Below are positions 1 through 7,382 of a stretch of 57,219 bases of DNA, one piece after another (position 1 is the first letter of the stretch; each line of letters opens with the position of its first letter). Made by a program: the position numbers and the translations under genes. The stretch is from Ruminococcus sp. (GTDB lineage: Bacteria; Bacillota; Clostridia; Lachnospirales; Lachnospiraceae). The DNA is taken from the NCBI GenBank assembly GCA_023663085.1, contig JAMPIB010000018.1:1-57219 (forward strand), written 5' to 3'. The notes under the pieces were generated by a model. That model had not been told where the DNA came from. It made no database searches and worked only from the letters and a program-made list of their open reading frames with translations.

Positions 1-50
1 GACCTCCTGGTCCCAAACCAGGCGCTCTAGCCAAGCTGAGCCACACCCCG
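1..50 (-). tRNA. tRNA-Pro (UGG), 3' end cut by window edge
   Basis: Reading the minus strand from 50, the sequence begins CGGGGTG, has a D-arm GCTCAGCTTGGCTAGAGC, and an anticodon stem CCTGG/CCAGG enclosing the loop TTTGGGA, so the anticodon is UGG. The variable loop, T-arm and acceptor 3' strand lie outside the window. Confidence 0.93.
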
Positions 51-177
51 GCAGGTATCACGAGCATCTTTTCTCTGTTCACAACGCAAATCATATTATA
101 TAATATGGCTTTTTGTCTGTCAACCTCTTTTCTTATTTTATCCACAAATATTTCTATCGAAAAATTCTCGAAAATTT

Positions 178-657
178 CTATAAATAATTAATCGTATAAT
201 GCGCCTCTCCTGCTCTGTCCAATTCCATGATAATATAAGAAGGTCTCCGTCCTTCCTGCCTTGGATAACTGAGACTGCCGGGGTTTATGAGCGTCAGATC
301 ATTGGCGATATCCACAACAGGTTTATGCGTATGCCCGCACATGACAATATCGACGTCCCTGTCTCTGGCTTCGTTTTTTATGTTCTCGTAATTCATGGAA
401 ACATAATAATTATGACCATGCGTAAGCCACACTTTATACCTGCCGATCATGAATTCTTTTTCTCTGGGCACTCTGGAAAGGAAATCGTTATTTCCCTGTA
501 CAACCTGGATCGGGCAGCCTGCGGCCTTTTCCAGTATATCCTCGCTGCCTTCGGCGTCTCCGCAATGCACTACCAGATCAAGCGGCCCGACTTTCTCCAC
601 AATCTGGAAAAAATTCTCGTTCCGACGATGCGTATCGCTGACAATCAGTATTTTCAT
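178..657 (-). CDS. YfcE/MJ0936-type metallophosphoesterase
   Basis: A 159-residue cytosolic calcineurin-like phosphodiesterase of the small YfcE/MJ0936 family. All metal-site motifs are visible: D8-x-H10 in SDTH, GD at 33-34, GNND at 55-58, GH at 81-82 and GHTH at 108-111. The length is normal for the family, whose members hydrolyse phosphodiesters with Mn or Ni; the physiological substrate is unsettled. It is the last gene of a minus-strand run (methyltransferase, amidase-like, rdgB, yfcE), 11 bases after rdgB, an arrangement common in clostridia. No clear T-tailed hairpin follows; the stretch down to tRNA-Pro is A+T rich. Confidence 0.9.
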   Translation of the reverse strand: MKILIVSDTHRRNENFFQIVEKVGPLDLVVHCGDAEGSEDILEKAAGCPIQVVQGNNDFLSRVPREKEFMIGRYKVWLTHGHNYYVSMNYENIKNEARDRDVDIVMCGHTHKPVVDIANDLTLINPGSLSYPRQEGRRPSYIIMELDRAGEAHYTINYL

Positions 658-668
658 ATGTCCACCTG

Positions 669-1265
669 CTATATCCTTTTCTCAAGTTCCTCTCTCATTT
701 TCCGTAACGCTCTGCCCCTGTGACTTATTGCGTTTTTCTCTTCTTCGCTTATCTGTGCGGAAGTACAGCCGTATTCGGGCAGATAAAAAATAGGATCATA
801 GCCGAAGCCGTTTGCACCTTCTATCTGATGAGCAATCCTGCCCTCCACAATCCCCTGTGTAGTCACAAGTTCTCCATCAGGAAACACCGCCGCGATCGCA
901 CAGATGAATCTGGCTGTTCTTTTTTCTTCCTCCACGCCTTCCATGCGCTTTAGAAGCTGTGCGTTCTTGATATCATACGGCGTATCTTCTCCTAAATATC
1001 TGGCTGAATAGATTCCCGGCTCTTTATGCAGATAGTCGATTTCCAGTCCGGAATCATCCGCCAGTACGATATGGTCAGTCTTAGCCGCTACCGCTTTGGC
1101 TTTGATAATGGCATTTTCCATAAAAGTCGTTCCGTCTTCTACGATATCGGCGGTAATGCCCGCCTGTTTCATAGAGAGGATCTCTGCGTCCATGCCTTCC
1201 AGGATCTGTCTGATCTCCCGCATTTTTCCTTCGTTTCCGGTAGCAAAAATAATCGTCCGCTCCAT
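669..1265 (-). CDS. rdgB: XTP/dITP diphosphatase (HAM1/RdgB)
   Basis: Non-canonical purine NTP pyrophosphatase that removes dITP, XTP and ITP from the nucleotide pool. Visible family motifs are the N-terminal FATGNEGK phosphate-binding loop, DDSGLEID with catalytic acids, PGIYSARY, GFGYDPIF and the C-terminal SHRGRAL. The start was placed at ATG 1265 (MERTIIFATGN) because AGGAG lies about 10 bases upstream. The longer frame from 1295 would have its GAGG touching the start codon and adds ten residues not typical of the family. The product is 198 residues, a normal length. It sits between the amidase-like gene and yfcE and is probably co-transcribed with them. Confidence 0.93.
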   Translation of the reverse strand: MERTIIFATGNEGKMREIRQILEGMDAEILSMKQAGITADIVEDGTTFMENAIIKAKAVAAKTDHIVLADDSGLEIDYLHKEPGIYSARYLGEDTPYDIKNAQLLKRMEGVEEEKRTARFICAIAAVFPDGELVTTQGIVEGRIAHQIEGANGFGYDPIFYLPEYGCTSAQISEEEKNAISHRGRALRKMREELEKRI

Positions 1266-1297
1266 TTTTTCATCTGCTCCTGTATACTTCTCCATCC

Positions 1298-2476
1298 TCA
1301 GTTCTCATACGCTGTCATAATTGCCTGATAGATACCGGTGGCGATCTTCTCGACATAGTCTTCTCTGTTTAGCAAAATAGCCTCCTGTCCGTTGCTGACA
1401 TAACCGACACGGATCGTTGCCGCCGGGACAGTAGCCTGGTTGATGACCGCATCTTCCTCCGCCGATTCCACGAGCCCGTTCGCCTTGCCGCTGATAGCCG
1501 TAACGACCTCGCGTTCCAGCAGATCGGCCAGTTCTATACTGCCGAATCCGGGAATGAAGAATTTACTGTTATATACGGCCTCCGTGCCATAGATCTTGGT
1601 ATCTTCGTTTTCATTGACTTCAATACGGATCAGCATATCCGCTCTGGCCGCATTAGTCAGCCCAATGCGGTTTTCCTCGGAAGGATTGCTGTCATCCATT
1701 CTTGTATAATAAACTTTGATATCCGTCTCATCCAGTTTTTTCTTGAGGGCACGCGCAATTTCGATGGTGATATTTTTCCCCTCCAGATCGCCGGAAACGG
1801 CTCCTGTCTCATCTGCACCATAAGCCGGATCAATAACGACAATCCTGTCATATACTTCCTTGGGCGGAACAAATTCAATATAGAGTTTACCATCCTCGAA
1901 AATACTATGGTATTCATAAACATCATTTAAGTGGAATTTCAGCCAGAAGGTATCTTCTCCACTCTCATAATAGCCGTCCATGACCGCGTTACGGTTTCCA
2001 TAGACGCCCTGTGTCTGATAAAAATCCTCATAGGCTTTCGTTTCTGTGACCTGGCTGATGCTCACCCACAGTTCCTTGTCCATATAGTGGTTTTCCACCG
2101 CCACATTCTCCGCCTTGACTTCCGTATGCAGGGGAATGCAGAAATAGTTCATTTCCTGCCCGCTCTGCGCAAATATAATGGCATTTTCGGCATTGACTGC
2201 CGCCTCCTGCGTCTGTGCTGTTTCCTGTATGCCGGTTTCGCTGTTTTGCGCGTTGTTTTCGCTGTTTTGCGTGCTGTTTTCGCTGTTTTGCGTGCTGTTT
2301 TCGCCGCTTACTCCGCCCTGTGTGCTCTGTACCACTTCATCCTGCGCCACATCCGCGATGACAACAAGCTTGTGTGTCGAGTAATAAAAAATTGACGCAA
2401 GGGCACAAACAGTAAACAGGCACGTATAAATTGCTGTTCTTTTCATAAGTCGGTTCTGCTGCATTTTACTGATCAC
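1298..2476 (-). CDS. Amidase_3-like protein, probably catalytically inactive
   Basis: A 392-residue protein with one membrane segment (about residues 13-31), a low-complexity linker repeating NSENSTQ/NSENNAQ (about 58-82), a beta-rich middle region and a C-terminal N-acetylmuramoyl-L-alanine amidase (Amidase_3) fold from about 210. The fold is recognisable from VVIDPAYG, the GKNITIEIA helix, YYTRMDD, NAARAD and GYVSN. The catalytic residues of the family are not there: the His of DPGHGG is Tyr219, the Glu of the G..EK motif is Gly233, the His of SIHxN is Glu286, and the Glu before GF is replaced in TIRVGY. So it may bind wall or a partner without cleaving. GTG 2476 has AGGA eight bases upstream; ATG 2464 is an alternative. 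It overlaps the methyltransferase gene by 11 bases. Confidence 0.82.
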   Translation of the reverse strand: MISKMQQNRLMKRTAIYTCLFTVCALASIFYYSTHKLVVIADVAQDEVVQSTQGGVSGENSTQNSENSTQNSENNAQNSETGIQETAQTQEAAVNAENAIIFAQSGQEMNYFCIPLHTEVKAENVAVENHYMDKELWVSISQVTETKAYEDFYQTQGVYGNRNAVMDGYYESGEDTFWLKFHLNDVYEYHSIFEDGKLYIEFVPPKEVYDRIVVIDPAYGADETGAVSGDLEGKNITIEIARALKKKLDETDIKVYYTRMDDSNPSEENRIGLTNAARADMLIRIEVNENEDTKIYGTEAVYNSKFFIPGFGSIELADLLEREVVTAISGKANGLVESAEEDAVINQATVPAATIRVGYVSNGQEAILLNREDYVEKIATGIYQAIMTAYEN

Positions 2477-3632
2477 GCCTCTCTTCCTGCTGTCTGCTGT
2501 TACGACGGGGCGGTTTAGGCCCCATGAACTGGTAATAATATGTTTTCATCATGCCGTTATAAATTTTGCGGTTCTTATCCGCCCTGCGCCCAATGTACTT
2601 CTCAGCCTGTTCATAGCTGGTGATGATATACATAGACCACGAATCCAGCGCCGCAAAGCGCTCACCGAGTGTATGGTAAAGAGCCGGCAGGTTCTCCTTA
2701 TCCTCCAGTCTCTCTCCGTAAGGCGGATTGGTGATCAGAAAACCGTATTTTTTGGCATGGCTGAGCTGATCCACACTTTTACGCTGAAAATGTATCATAT
2801 CCTCCACGCCCGCCAGCGCAGCGTTTTCTCTGGCCGCCGCCACCATTTTATCATCAATATCATATCCCTGTATATCGGGCTGCACATTCTTATCCACCAG
2901 GGAATCGGCTTCATCCATAGCGTGATACCAACACTTGCGCGGTATGATATGCTGCCAGTCTTCCGCGGTAAAACTGCGGTTCATGCCGGGCGCCATATGT
3001 GCCGCTATCATGGCCGCTTCGATTGGAAAGGTACCGCTGCCGCAAAAAGGATCGACCAGTATCCTGTTCCCCTTCCACGGTGATAACATAAGTAACGCCG
3101 CCGCCAGATTTTCCGCGATCGGCGCTTTGGCCGTAAGTTTTCTATATCCTCTTTTATGTAATGATTCGCCTGTCGTATCCAGTCCCACCGTCACCTCGTC
3201 TTTCATCAGAAAAACACGGACAGGACAGGATACTCCGTCTTCCGGGAACCATTCTTTATGATATACCGATCTTAACCGCTCTACCATCGCTTTTTTCATA
3301 ATAGACTGTATGTCTGATGGACTGAACAGCCTGCTCTTGATACTGGCCGCCTTGGCAACCCAGAATCTGCCATCCGGCGGAATATACTCTTCCCACGGCA
3401 GGCTCTTTGTCCCCTGAAAAAGTTCTTCAAATGTTTCCGCATGGAAACTGCCGATCTTTATCAACACTCGTTCCGCCGTGCGCAAAAAAACGTTGGCCCG
3501 GCAGAGTGCCTCTTTTTCACCGCTAAAAGTCAGCCGGCCATCTTCCACGGAAGATATCTCATATCCCAGATCTGTAATTTCTTTTTTCAGTACTGCCTCC
3601 AGGCCGAAATGGCATGGCACGATAAACTCCAT
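2466..3632 (-). CDS. THUMP-domain class I RNA methyltransferase (RlmL/YpsC type)
   Basis: A 388-residue S-adenosylmethionine-dependent RNA guanine-N2 or related methyltransferase. A THUMP RNA-binding domain occupies about residues 45-155. The Rossmann methyltransferase domain shows VDPFCGSGTFPIEAA (SAM loop, about 193-207) and the catalytic NPPYGER (about 303-309). This layout matches the N-terminal half of E. coli RlmL and Bacillus YpsC, which act on 23S rRNA, but the exact base cannot be told from sequence. The C-terminus is very basic (PKPPRRNSRQQEERRDQ), which fits RNA contact. It is first in the operon running to 178; a GGGA site lies upstream of ATG 3632. Confidence 0.88.
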   Translation of the reverse strand: MEFIVPCHFGLEAVLKKEITDLGYEISSVEDGRLTFSGEKEALCRANVFLRTAERVLIKIGSFHAETFEELFQGTKSLPWEEYIPPDGRFWVAKAASIKSRLFSPSDIQSIMKKAMVERLRSVYHKEWFPEDGVSCPVRVFLMKDEVTVGLDTTGESLHKRGYRKLTAKAPIAENLAAALLMLSPWKGNRILVDPFCGSGTFPIEAAMIAAHMAPGMNRSFTAEDWQHIIPRKCWYHAMDEADSLVDKNVQPDIQGYDIDDKMVAAARENAALAGVEDMIHFQRKSVDQLSHAKKYGFLITNPPYGERLEDKENLPALYHTLGERFAALDSWSMYIITSYEQAEKYIGRRADKNRKIYNGMMKTYYYQFMGPKPPRRNSRQQEERRDQ

Positions 3633-3694
3633 CGGTAGATATGTTCCCTTCTTTCACTTTTCATAGATTATTGTAAAGTGTCGTTCCTTTTCTG

Positions 3695-5410
3695 TCAATC
3701 GTTACTGTTTTCTTCATCCATATTCTTTGTATTCTCCGTACCTTCTGCGCTTTTTGCATCCTCGATATCTTTTATTCTCTCTGCATCATCTGCATTCCAT
3801 AATGTCTGTTTATTAAAATATGACACAAGAAAAACTGCCGGGGAGTTCCAGTATATTGTAATCTCATTCAGGGAATAACATCTTGCATCATCCAGATAGC
3901 ATTTCATCGGCGGTGTTCCCTTTTCAATATTCTGCATGGCAGTCTCATCACACGGCGTCTTGAACGGCCCGCCGCTGACCCAGCCGGGCATCGGCAGTTC
4001 GATACCATCGCATTCCGTCGGTCTGTTATGCGGATGCCTGTAAGCATTTTCCCCGTGCCCCGTTACATAACTGTATCCGGCCGCATTGGTTCCTAACAGG
4101 TAATGGAGCTGCGAAAGCGCTGCCTGTTCGTATACCTGTTTTTCTTTTTCACCGGATATCAGCGCCGCCAGAATAAAGAGCATCCCTCTATTGAGCACGA
4201 CCATATTGCTGCCCCAGACATAGTCTTCCGGTTCCATCGCCACCATATAACCGCTCGCCTTACTAACGTCAAGCAGACGATCCGCTTCTGTGATCACGGA
4301 CTGTCTGAATGTATTCTGAGTCCAGCCGGTCGTCTGTCCTTTTTTATCTGTCAAGACAGCCATGGAGGCCAGACCCGATACGTCCGTCCAGCCAAAATCT
4401 GTCCTGCTCAAATCCTCTTTGGCCAGCATATCCAGCGCCCGCTGGTATTTTTCTTTTCCGGTCAGTACAAAAAGTTCGGCCGCGGCCCAAAGTCTCTCGT
4501 CCTTATCGCATTCGTCATCATACTCCCCGGTATTACAGTTGTCAGGATTATGAAACCCGACATATTCCGGATGAGTTTCCAGCCAGTCCCAGGCTCTTTC
4601 CGCCGCCGTGAACAGTCTGTCGGCAAAGGCTTCATCATATGCCTTGTAAACACCGGCAGCCAGGGCCATGACAGCAGCATAGTCAGCCGTCGCCATAGAG
4701 GATACCGGAAAAAGATAAAACTGACTGTCATCTTTTTCAGGCATGATAAAGTCCGCGTGCATGGCCGATGTCAGTTTATGATAGGCGCCGCCGTCTTCTG
4801 TCTGCATTTTTAGCATCCATTCCAGTTCGTAACGGCATTCATTGAGAATATCCGGTATACCGTTGCCGCTCTCCGGTATGCCGATCTCTTCCGTGAAACT
4901 CTCCGGAAACAGTTTGAAAGCATATAATAAATGGCCGACTGCTACCGCCGCAGGGGATATATATCGGCCGTAATCGCCCGCATCATGCCAGCCGCCGGTC
5001 ACTTCTTTTAGGACATTATGATCTTCCCAGAGCATGGCCTTGCCTGTATGACAGCATGCGTGCGTGTATTCGCCGGCGTACTCTGCCTGCAGTTCACACC
5101 CGCAGCGCTGATAATAGAAGGCTTTGAGCAGATCTTTCTGCAATTCATGATAAACATCATCTCCGATGCGGAAAAAACAGGAACGATCTCCCGTATCTGT
5201 TCTTATACAATATGTACCAGGCACTTTATAAACGGAAAAATCTGCAAGAGAAACATTATCGCCAGAGGCTTCATCAAAACCGAATTTCTCCGGTATGCCC
5301 TCCAGAACCACATGATGTTTTTCATCCATCAGCCGAAATCTGCTCCCCTCCTGCACGACCGCCTTCTTTTCTCCCATTGTAAAATAACCGACCTGATCCA
5401 ATGCTATCAT
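3695..5410 (-). CDS. Cytosolic glycoside hydrolase family 9
   Basis: A 571-residue GH9 enzyme with an N-terminal Ig-like CelD_N module (MIALDQVGYF onwards) and an (alpha/alpha)6 catalytic barrel. Catalytic features are visible: GGWHDAGDYGRY (base aspartates), HPHNRPT (the substrate-binding His/Arg motif) and DDARCYSLNEITIYWNSP with the proton-donor Glu. The start at ATG 5410 has AGGAG eight bases upstream; the longer frame from 5491 lacks one. There is no signal peptide, lipobox or dockerin, so it should act inside the cell, as cellodextrin or beta-glucan trimming GH9 enzymes do, and it would complement the GH94 phosphorylase at 12.1 kb. An acidic, Asn-rich tail of about 35 residues follows the barrel. 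Confidence 0.88.
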   Translation of the reverse strand: MIALDQVGYFTMGEKKAVVQEGSRFRLMDEKHHVVLEGIPEKFGFDEASGDNVSLADFSVYKVPGTYCIRTDTGDRSCFFRIGDDVYHELQKDLLKAFYYQRCGCELQAEYAGEYTHACCHTGKAMLWEDHNVLKEVTGGWHDAGDYGRYISPAAVAVGHLLYAFKLFPESFTEEIGIPESGNGIPDILNECRYELEWMLKMQTEDGGAYHKLTSAMHADFIMPEKDDSQFYLFPVSSMATADYAAVMALAAGVYKAYDEAFADRLFTAAERAWDWLETHPEYVGFHNPDNCNTGEYDDECDKDERLWAAAELFVLTGKEKYQRALDMLAKEDLSRTDFGWTDVSGLASMAVLTDKKGQTTGWTQNTFRQSVITEADRLLDVSKASGYMVAMEPEDYVWGSNMVVLNRGMLFILAALISGEKEKQVYEQAALSQLHYLLGTNAAGYSYVTGHGENAYRHPHNRPTECDGIELPMPGWVSGGPFKTPCDETAMQNIEKGTPPMKCYLDDARCYSLNEITIYWNSPAVFLVSYFNKQTLWNADDAERIKDIEDAKSAEGTENTKNMDEENSND

Positions 5411-5477
5411 ACGATGCACTCCTTTCTTATCATCCATGTCTTTATCATATAAAATCTGTGAAACTATGTCAAACAAA

Positions 5478-5508
5478 AACGGCACAGCCATATGGCCATG
5501 CCGCTTTT
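5478..5508 (-). terminator. Rho-independent terminator of the small gene at 5513
   Basis: On the minus strand GGCATGGCCATATGGCTGTGCC forms a strong stem followed by GTTTTTG. The plus strand also has a short T-rich tail, so it may work weakly in both directions. Confidence 0.75.
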
Positions 5509-5512
5509 ATTT

Positions 5513-5671
5513 TTAGTAGTTGTTCTTCTGGCTGTTCTGCGCATTGCTGCTGGAACTGTTCTTAGAATTGTTCTTCTGGTTGTTCTGCGCATTCTGGCTG
5601 TTGCAGTTGTTAGCCTTGTCCTGCTGTTTTTCACTGTTCTGCGAATTCTGGTTATAATCATTCTTTGACAT
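5513..5671 (-). CDS. Small Asn/Gln/Ser/Lys-rich protein, gamma-SASP-like
   Basis: A 52-residue protein, MSKNDYNQNSQNSEKQQDKA and onward, ending SQKNNY. It was found by reading the minus strand, where AGGAGG sits eight bases before ATG 5671. It is almost free of hydrophobic residues and consists mainly of Asn, Gln, Ser and Lys, with one Cys. The composition resembles gamma-type small acid-soluble spore proteins (SspE), which serve as amino-acid stores, though no SspE repeat can be claimed. Upstream there is a good match to a sigma-G forespore promoter, and a terminator follows directly, so it is a single-gene unit. The function remains inferred. Confidence 0.72.
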   Translation of the reverse strand: MSKNDYNQNSQNSEKQQDKANNCNSQNAQNNQKNNSKNSSSSNAQNSQKNNY

Positions 5672-5706
5672 CTTGCATACCTCCTGATTGTTTTTTGTTA
5701 CAGAAA

Positions 5707-5737
5707 TAGTATTGCAAGTTTCACCGGAAAGTATTCA
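5707..5737 (-). promoter_or_regulatory. Sigma-G-like promoter of the small Asn-rich gene
   Basis: Minus strand TGAATA (5732-5737), an 18-base spacer, then AATACTA (5707-5713). The Bacillus sigma-G consensus is close to TGMATA-N17/18-CATACTA, so one base differs in the -10. The predicted start site is about 30 bases before the ATG. Confidence 0.5.
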
Positions 5738-5816
5738 ATGGCCATATAGGTCTTTAGTACTATTTTTTTATATATTTTCACCAAAATAGCGCATGGTACT
5801 TTGGTACTATTTTAAA

Positions 5817-5844
5817 TTGCATTTTTGTTTTTTTGGTATATAAT
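5817..5844 (+). promoter_or_regulatory. Promoter for candidate small RNA
   Basis: Perfect TATAAT at 5839-5844 with a weak -35 TTGCAT at 5817-5822 (16-base spacer). The start site would be G5851, exactly where the first hairpin of the RNA begins. Direct copies of GTACTATTTT lie upstream near 5757 and 5802 and could be a binding site. Confidence 0.55.
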
Positions 5845-5850
5845 ATAGAT

Positions 5851-5950
5851 GTAGATAGAAATACCCCTTCATTTTTCTATCTGCAAACCCTTATATATTA
5901 ATTATTTATACTCCCCTTAATAGCCCATTGTTTTCAATGGGCTATTTTGT
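5851..5950 (+). ncRNA. Candidate structured small RNA with C-rich loops
   Basis: A non-coding stretch of about 100 bases with its own promoter and terminator. Hairpin 1 pairs GTAGATAGAAA (5851-5861) with TTTCTATCTGC (5874-5884), eleven pairs with one G-U, around a loop carrying ACCCCUUC. A single-stranded linker carries ACUCCCCUUAA (about 5910-5920). Hairpin 2 pairs AATAGCCCATTG with CAATGGGCTATT around TTTT and is followed by a T-rich tail, an intrinsic terminator on the plus strand. The two C-rich unpaired motifs could pair with Shine-Dalgarno sequences, as known for RsaE/RoxS-type RNAs of Firmicutes. The 3' hairpin contains the stop codon of the convergent gene at 5942. No Rfam family was recognised. 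Confidence 0.55.
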
Positions 5951-6397
5951 ATTATTTTGAAATACTTTTACGATAAGCAATACGACAAGACCCACGATGA
6001 TGACCGGTGCAAACAGAGAAATGAGCGACGTGGCGATACCGATCACTACGATGACCGCCACCGTTATGATGACCATCAGCAGCCAGCCGGGCAGCATAAG
6101 ACCGCCACTGAAACTCCTGCCTGCACGGCTGCCGGAATCGTCAGCTATCTCTTCATCATATTCCTGATTGGAACCGTAAGAAGCACCGGCACGTTTATTG
6201 GCCTCGATAATGCTCTTAGCCAACAGTCTCGGATCACCAAGTGTCAGAAGGACTTCTTCTTCTGTTTTGCCTTTCTGGATCTCGGAGGCAATATATTCCT
6301 CATAATAGCGCACGTTCTCCGCTACCTGCGAACTGTTCAGACCACCGGCGAGCGTTCTCTGCAATTTTTCAATAAATTCGTTTTTATCCATTTCCAT
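5942..6397 (-). CDS. DUF1700/HAAS-domain membrane protein
   Basis: A protein of about 151 residues. Its N-terminal helical region (MEMDKNEFIEKLQRTLAG, YYEEYIASEIQKGKTEEEVL, LGDPRLLAKSI) is the HAAS/DUF1700 signature found in anti-sigma-like and PadR-linked membrane proteins. It ends in two close hydrophobic helices (WLLMVIITVAVIVVIGIA and VIIVGLVVLLIVKVF). The start was set at ATG 6397, where AAGGA is about ten bases upstream; the longer frame would run through the upstream terminator. No PadR regulator is adjacent, so the partner is unknown. The stop codon lies within the terminator hairpin of the convergent small RNA. Confidence 0.7.
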   Translation of the reverse strand: MEMDKNEFIEKLQRTLAGGLNSSQVAENVRYYEEYIASEIQKGKTEEEVLLTLGDPRLLAKSIIEANKRAGASYGSNQEYDEEIADDSGSRAGRSFSGGLMLPGWLLMVIITVAVIVVIGIATSLISLFAPVIIVGLVVLLIVKVFQNNTK

Positions 6398-6449
6398 ATA
6401 TTCTGTCATCCTTATACTCTGCTGTCCATCCGGCGACGGACATTTCTTT

Positions 6450-6492
6450 AAGGTAAAAAGGTGCATCACTCACAAAAGTAATGCACCTTTAT
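6450..6492 (-). terminator. Terminator of the cellodextrin ABC permease operon
   Basis: AAAGGTGCAT (6457-6466) pairs with ATGCACCTTT (6481-6490); on the minus strand the stem runs into TTTTTACC. It closes the operon that ends with the permease at 6511. Confidence 0.75.
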
Positions 6493-6510
6493 AAAGTCTT
6501 CGACCTTTGC

Positions 6511-7380
6511 TTATTCCTTGACACCGCCAAGCGCTACGCCGGCAATGATATGTTTGGAAAGAATAAAGTATACGATAAAGATCGGCAGGATTGTGATAAC
6601 CAGTCCGACATAGATGATACCATGATCGGAACGGAATCTCTCACCTCTCATAAGCTGTACGAACATCGGCAGCGTATACTTTCTCTGTGAGGTAAGCAGC
6701 ATGGAAGGCGTATAGAAGTTATTCCATGATGCAATGAAAGCGAAGATACACTGTGTTGCAATAGCCGGTTTCATTAACGGCAACGCAATCGTATTAAAGG
6801 TCTTAAATTCCGCAGAACCGTCAATTCTCGCCGCATCAACAATTTCCAGCGGCAATGCACTCAGCATATACTGTCTCATGAAGAATACCGTGGAAGGAGC
6901 TGCGATAGCCGGTAAAATAAGCGGTATATAGCTGTTTCCAAGTCCCAGTCCGTACATAAAACGGAAGAAACCGATCGAGGAAACCTGCACGGGGATCATC
7001 ATAATAGCCATGATAAAAGCCCATGCGAACTGACAGCCTTTGAATTTATATACCGTAACGCCATAAGCCGTCATCGTTGAGAAATATACCGTAAATATCG
7101 TGGAACCAAAAGCGATGATACAACTGTTTGTCATATATTTCCACAAAGGTACGTTTTCATTACACTGATATAACAGTTTCTGCCAGTTCTCCATGAAATA
7201 ATGAGAAGGAATCAATGAGAAACTGGACTGTATATCCACACTGGTTCTGGTCGCGTTTACGATCATGATCCAGAAGGGGATCAAACTTAAGAAACAGAGG
7301 AAAATACAAATAGCATTTCTAAATATCTGGGCGCCGAGGATTCTCGCATGTAATCCGCCCTTTGCGTCTTTTTCTGCCAT
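6511..7380 (-). CDS. Carbohydrate ABC transporter permease, MalG type
   Basis: A 289-residue inner membrane permease with six hydrophobic segments. The cytoplasmic EAA loop reads DAARIDGSAEFKTFNTIALP, the contact site for the ATPase. It lies two bases after the partner permease and downstream of the binding protein, giving the usual SBP-MalF-MalG order for a family 1 (CUT1) oligosaccharide importer. The LacI regulator, GH94 and GH9 genes nearby suggest cellobiose or cellodextrins as cargo. There is no ATPase gene in this operon, which is normal for clostridial CUT1 systems that share one MsmK-type ATPase. Confidence 0.9.
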   Translation of the reverse strand: MAEKDAKGGLHARILGAQIFRNAICIFLCFLSLIPFWIMIVNATRTSVDIQSSFSLIPSHYFMENWQKLLYQCNENVPLWKYMTNSCIIAFGSTIFTVYFSTMTAYGVTVYKFKGCQFAWAFIMAIMMIPVQVSSIGFFRFMYGLGLGNSYIPLILPAIAAPSTVFFMRQYMLSALPLEIVDAARIDGSAEFKTFNTIALPLMKPAIATQCIFAFIASWNNFYTPSMLLTSQRKYTLPMFVQLMRGERFRSDHGIIYVGLVITILPIFIVYFILSKHIIAGVALGGVKE

Positions 7381-7382
7381 GA

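Noticed and set aside
4103-4813. 236-residue plus-strand ORF antisense to GH9
   Set aside because: GH9 catalytic motifs are intact on the minus strand; the plus frame has no family signature or ribosome site.
5464-5661. Arg/Thr-rich minus-strand ORF of 65 residues
   Set aside because: It is an out-of-frame reading of the Asn/Gln codons of the real 52-residue gene and runs through the terminator; it has no ribosome site.
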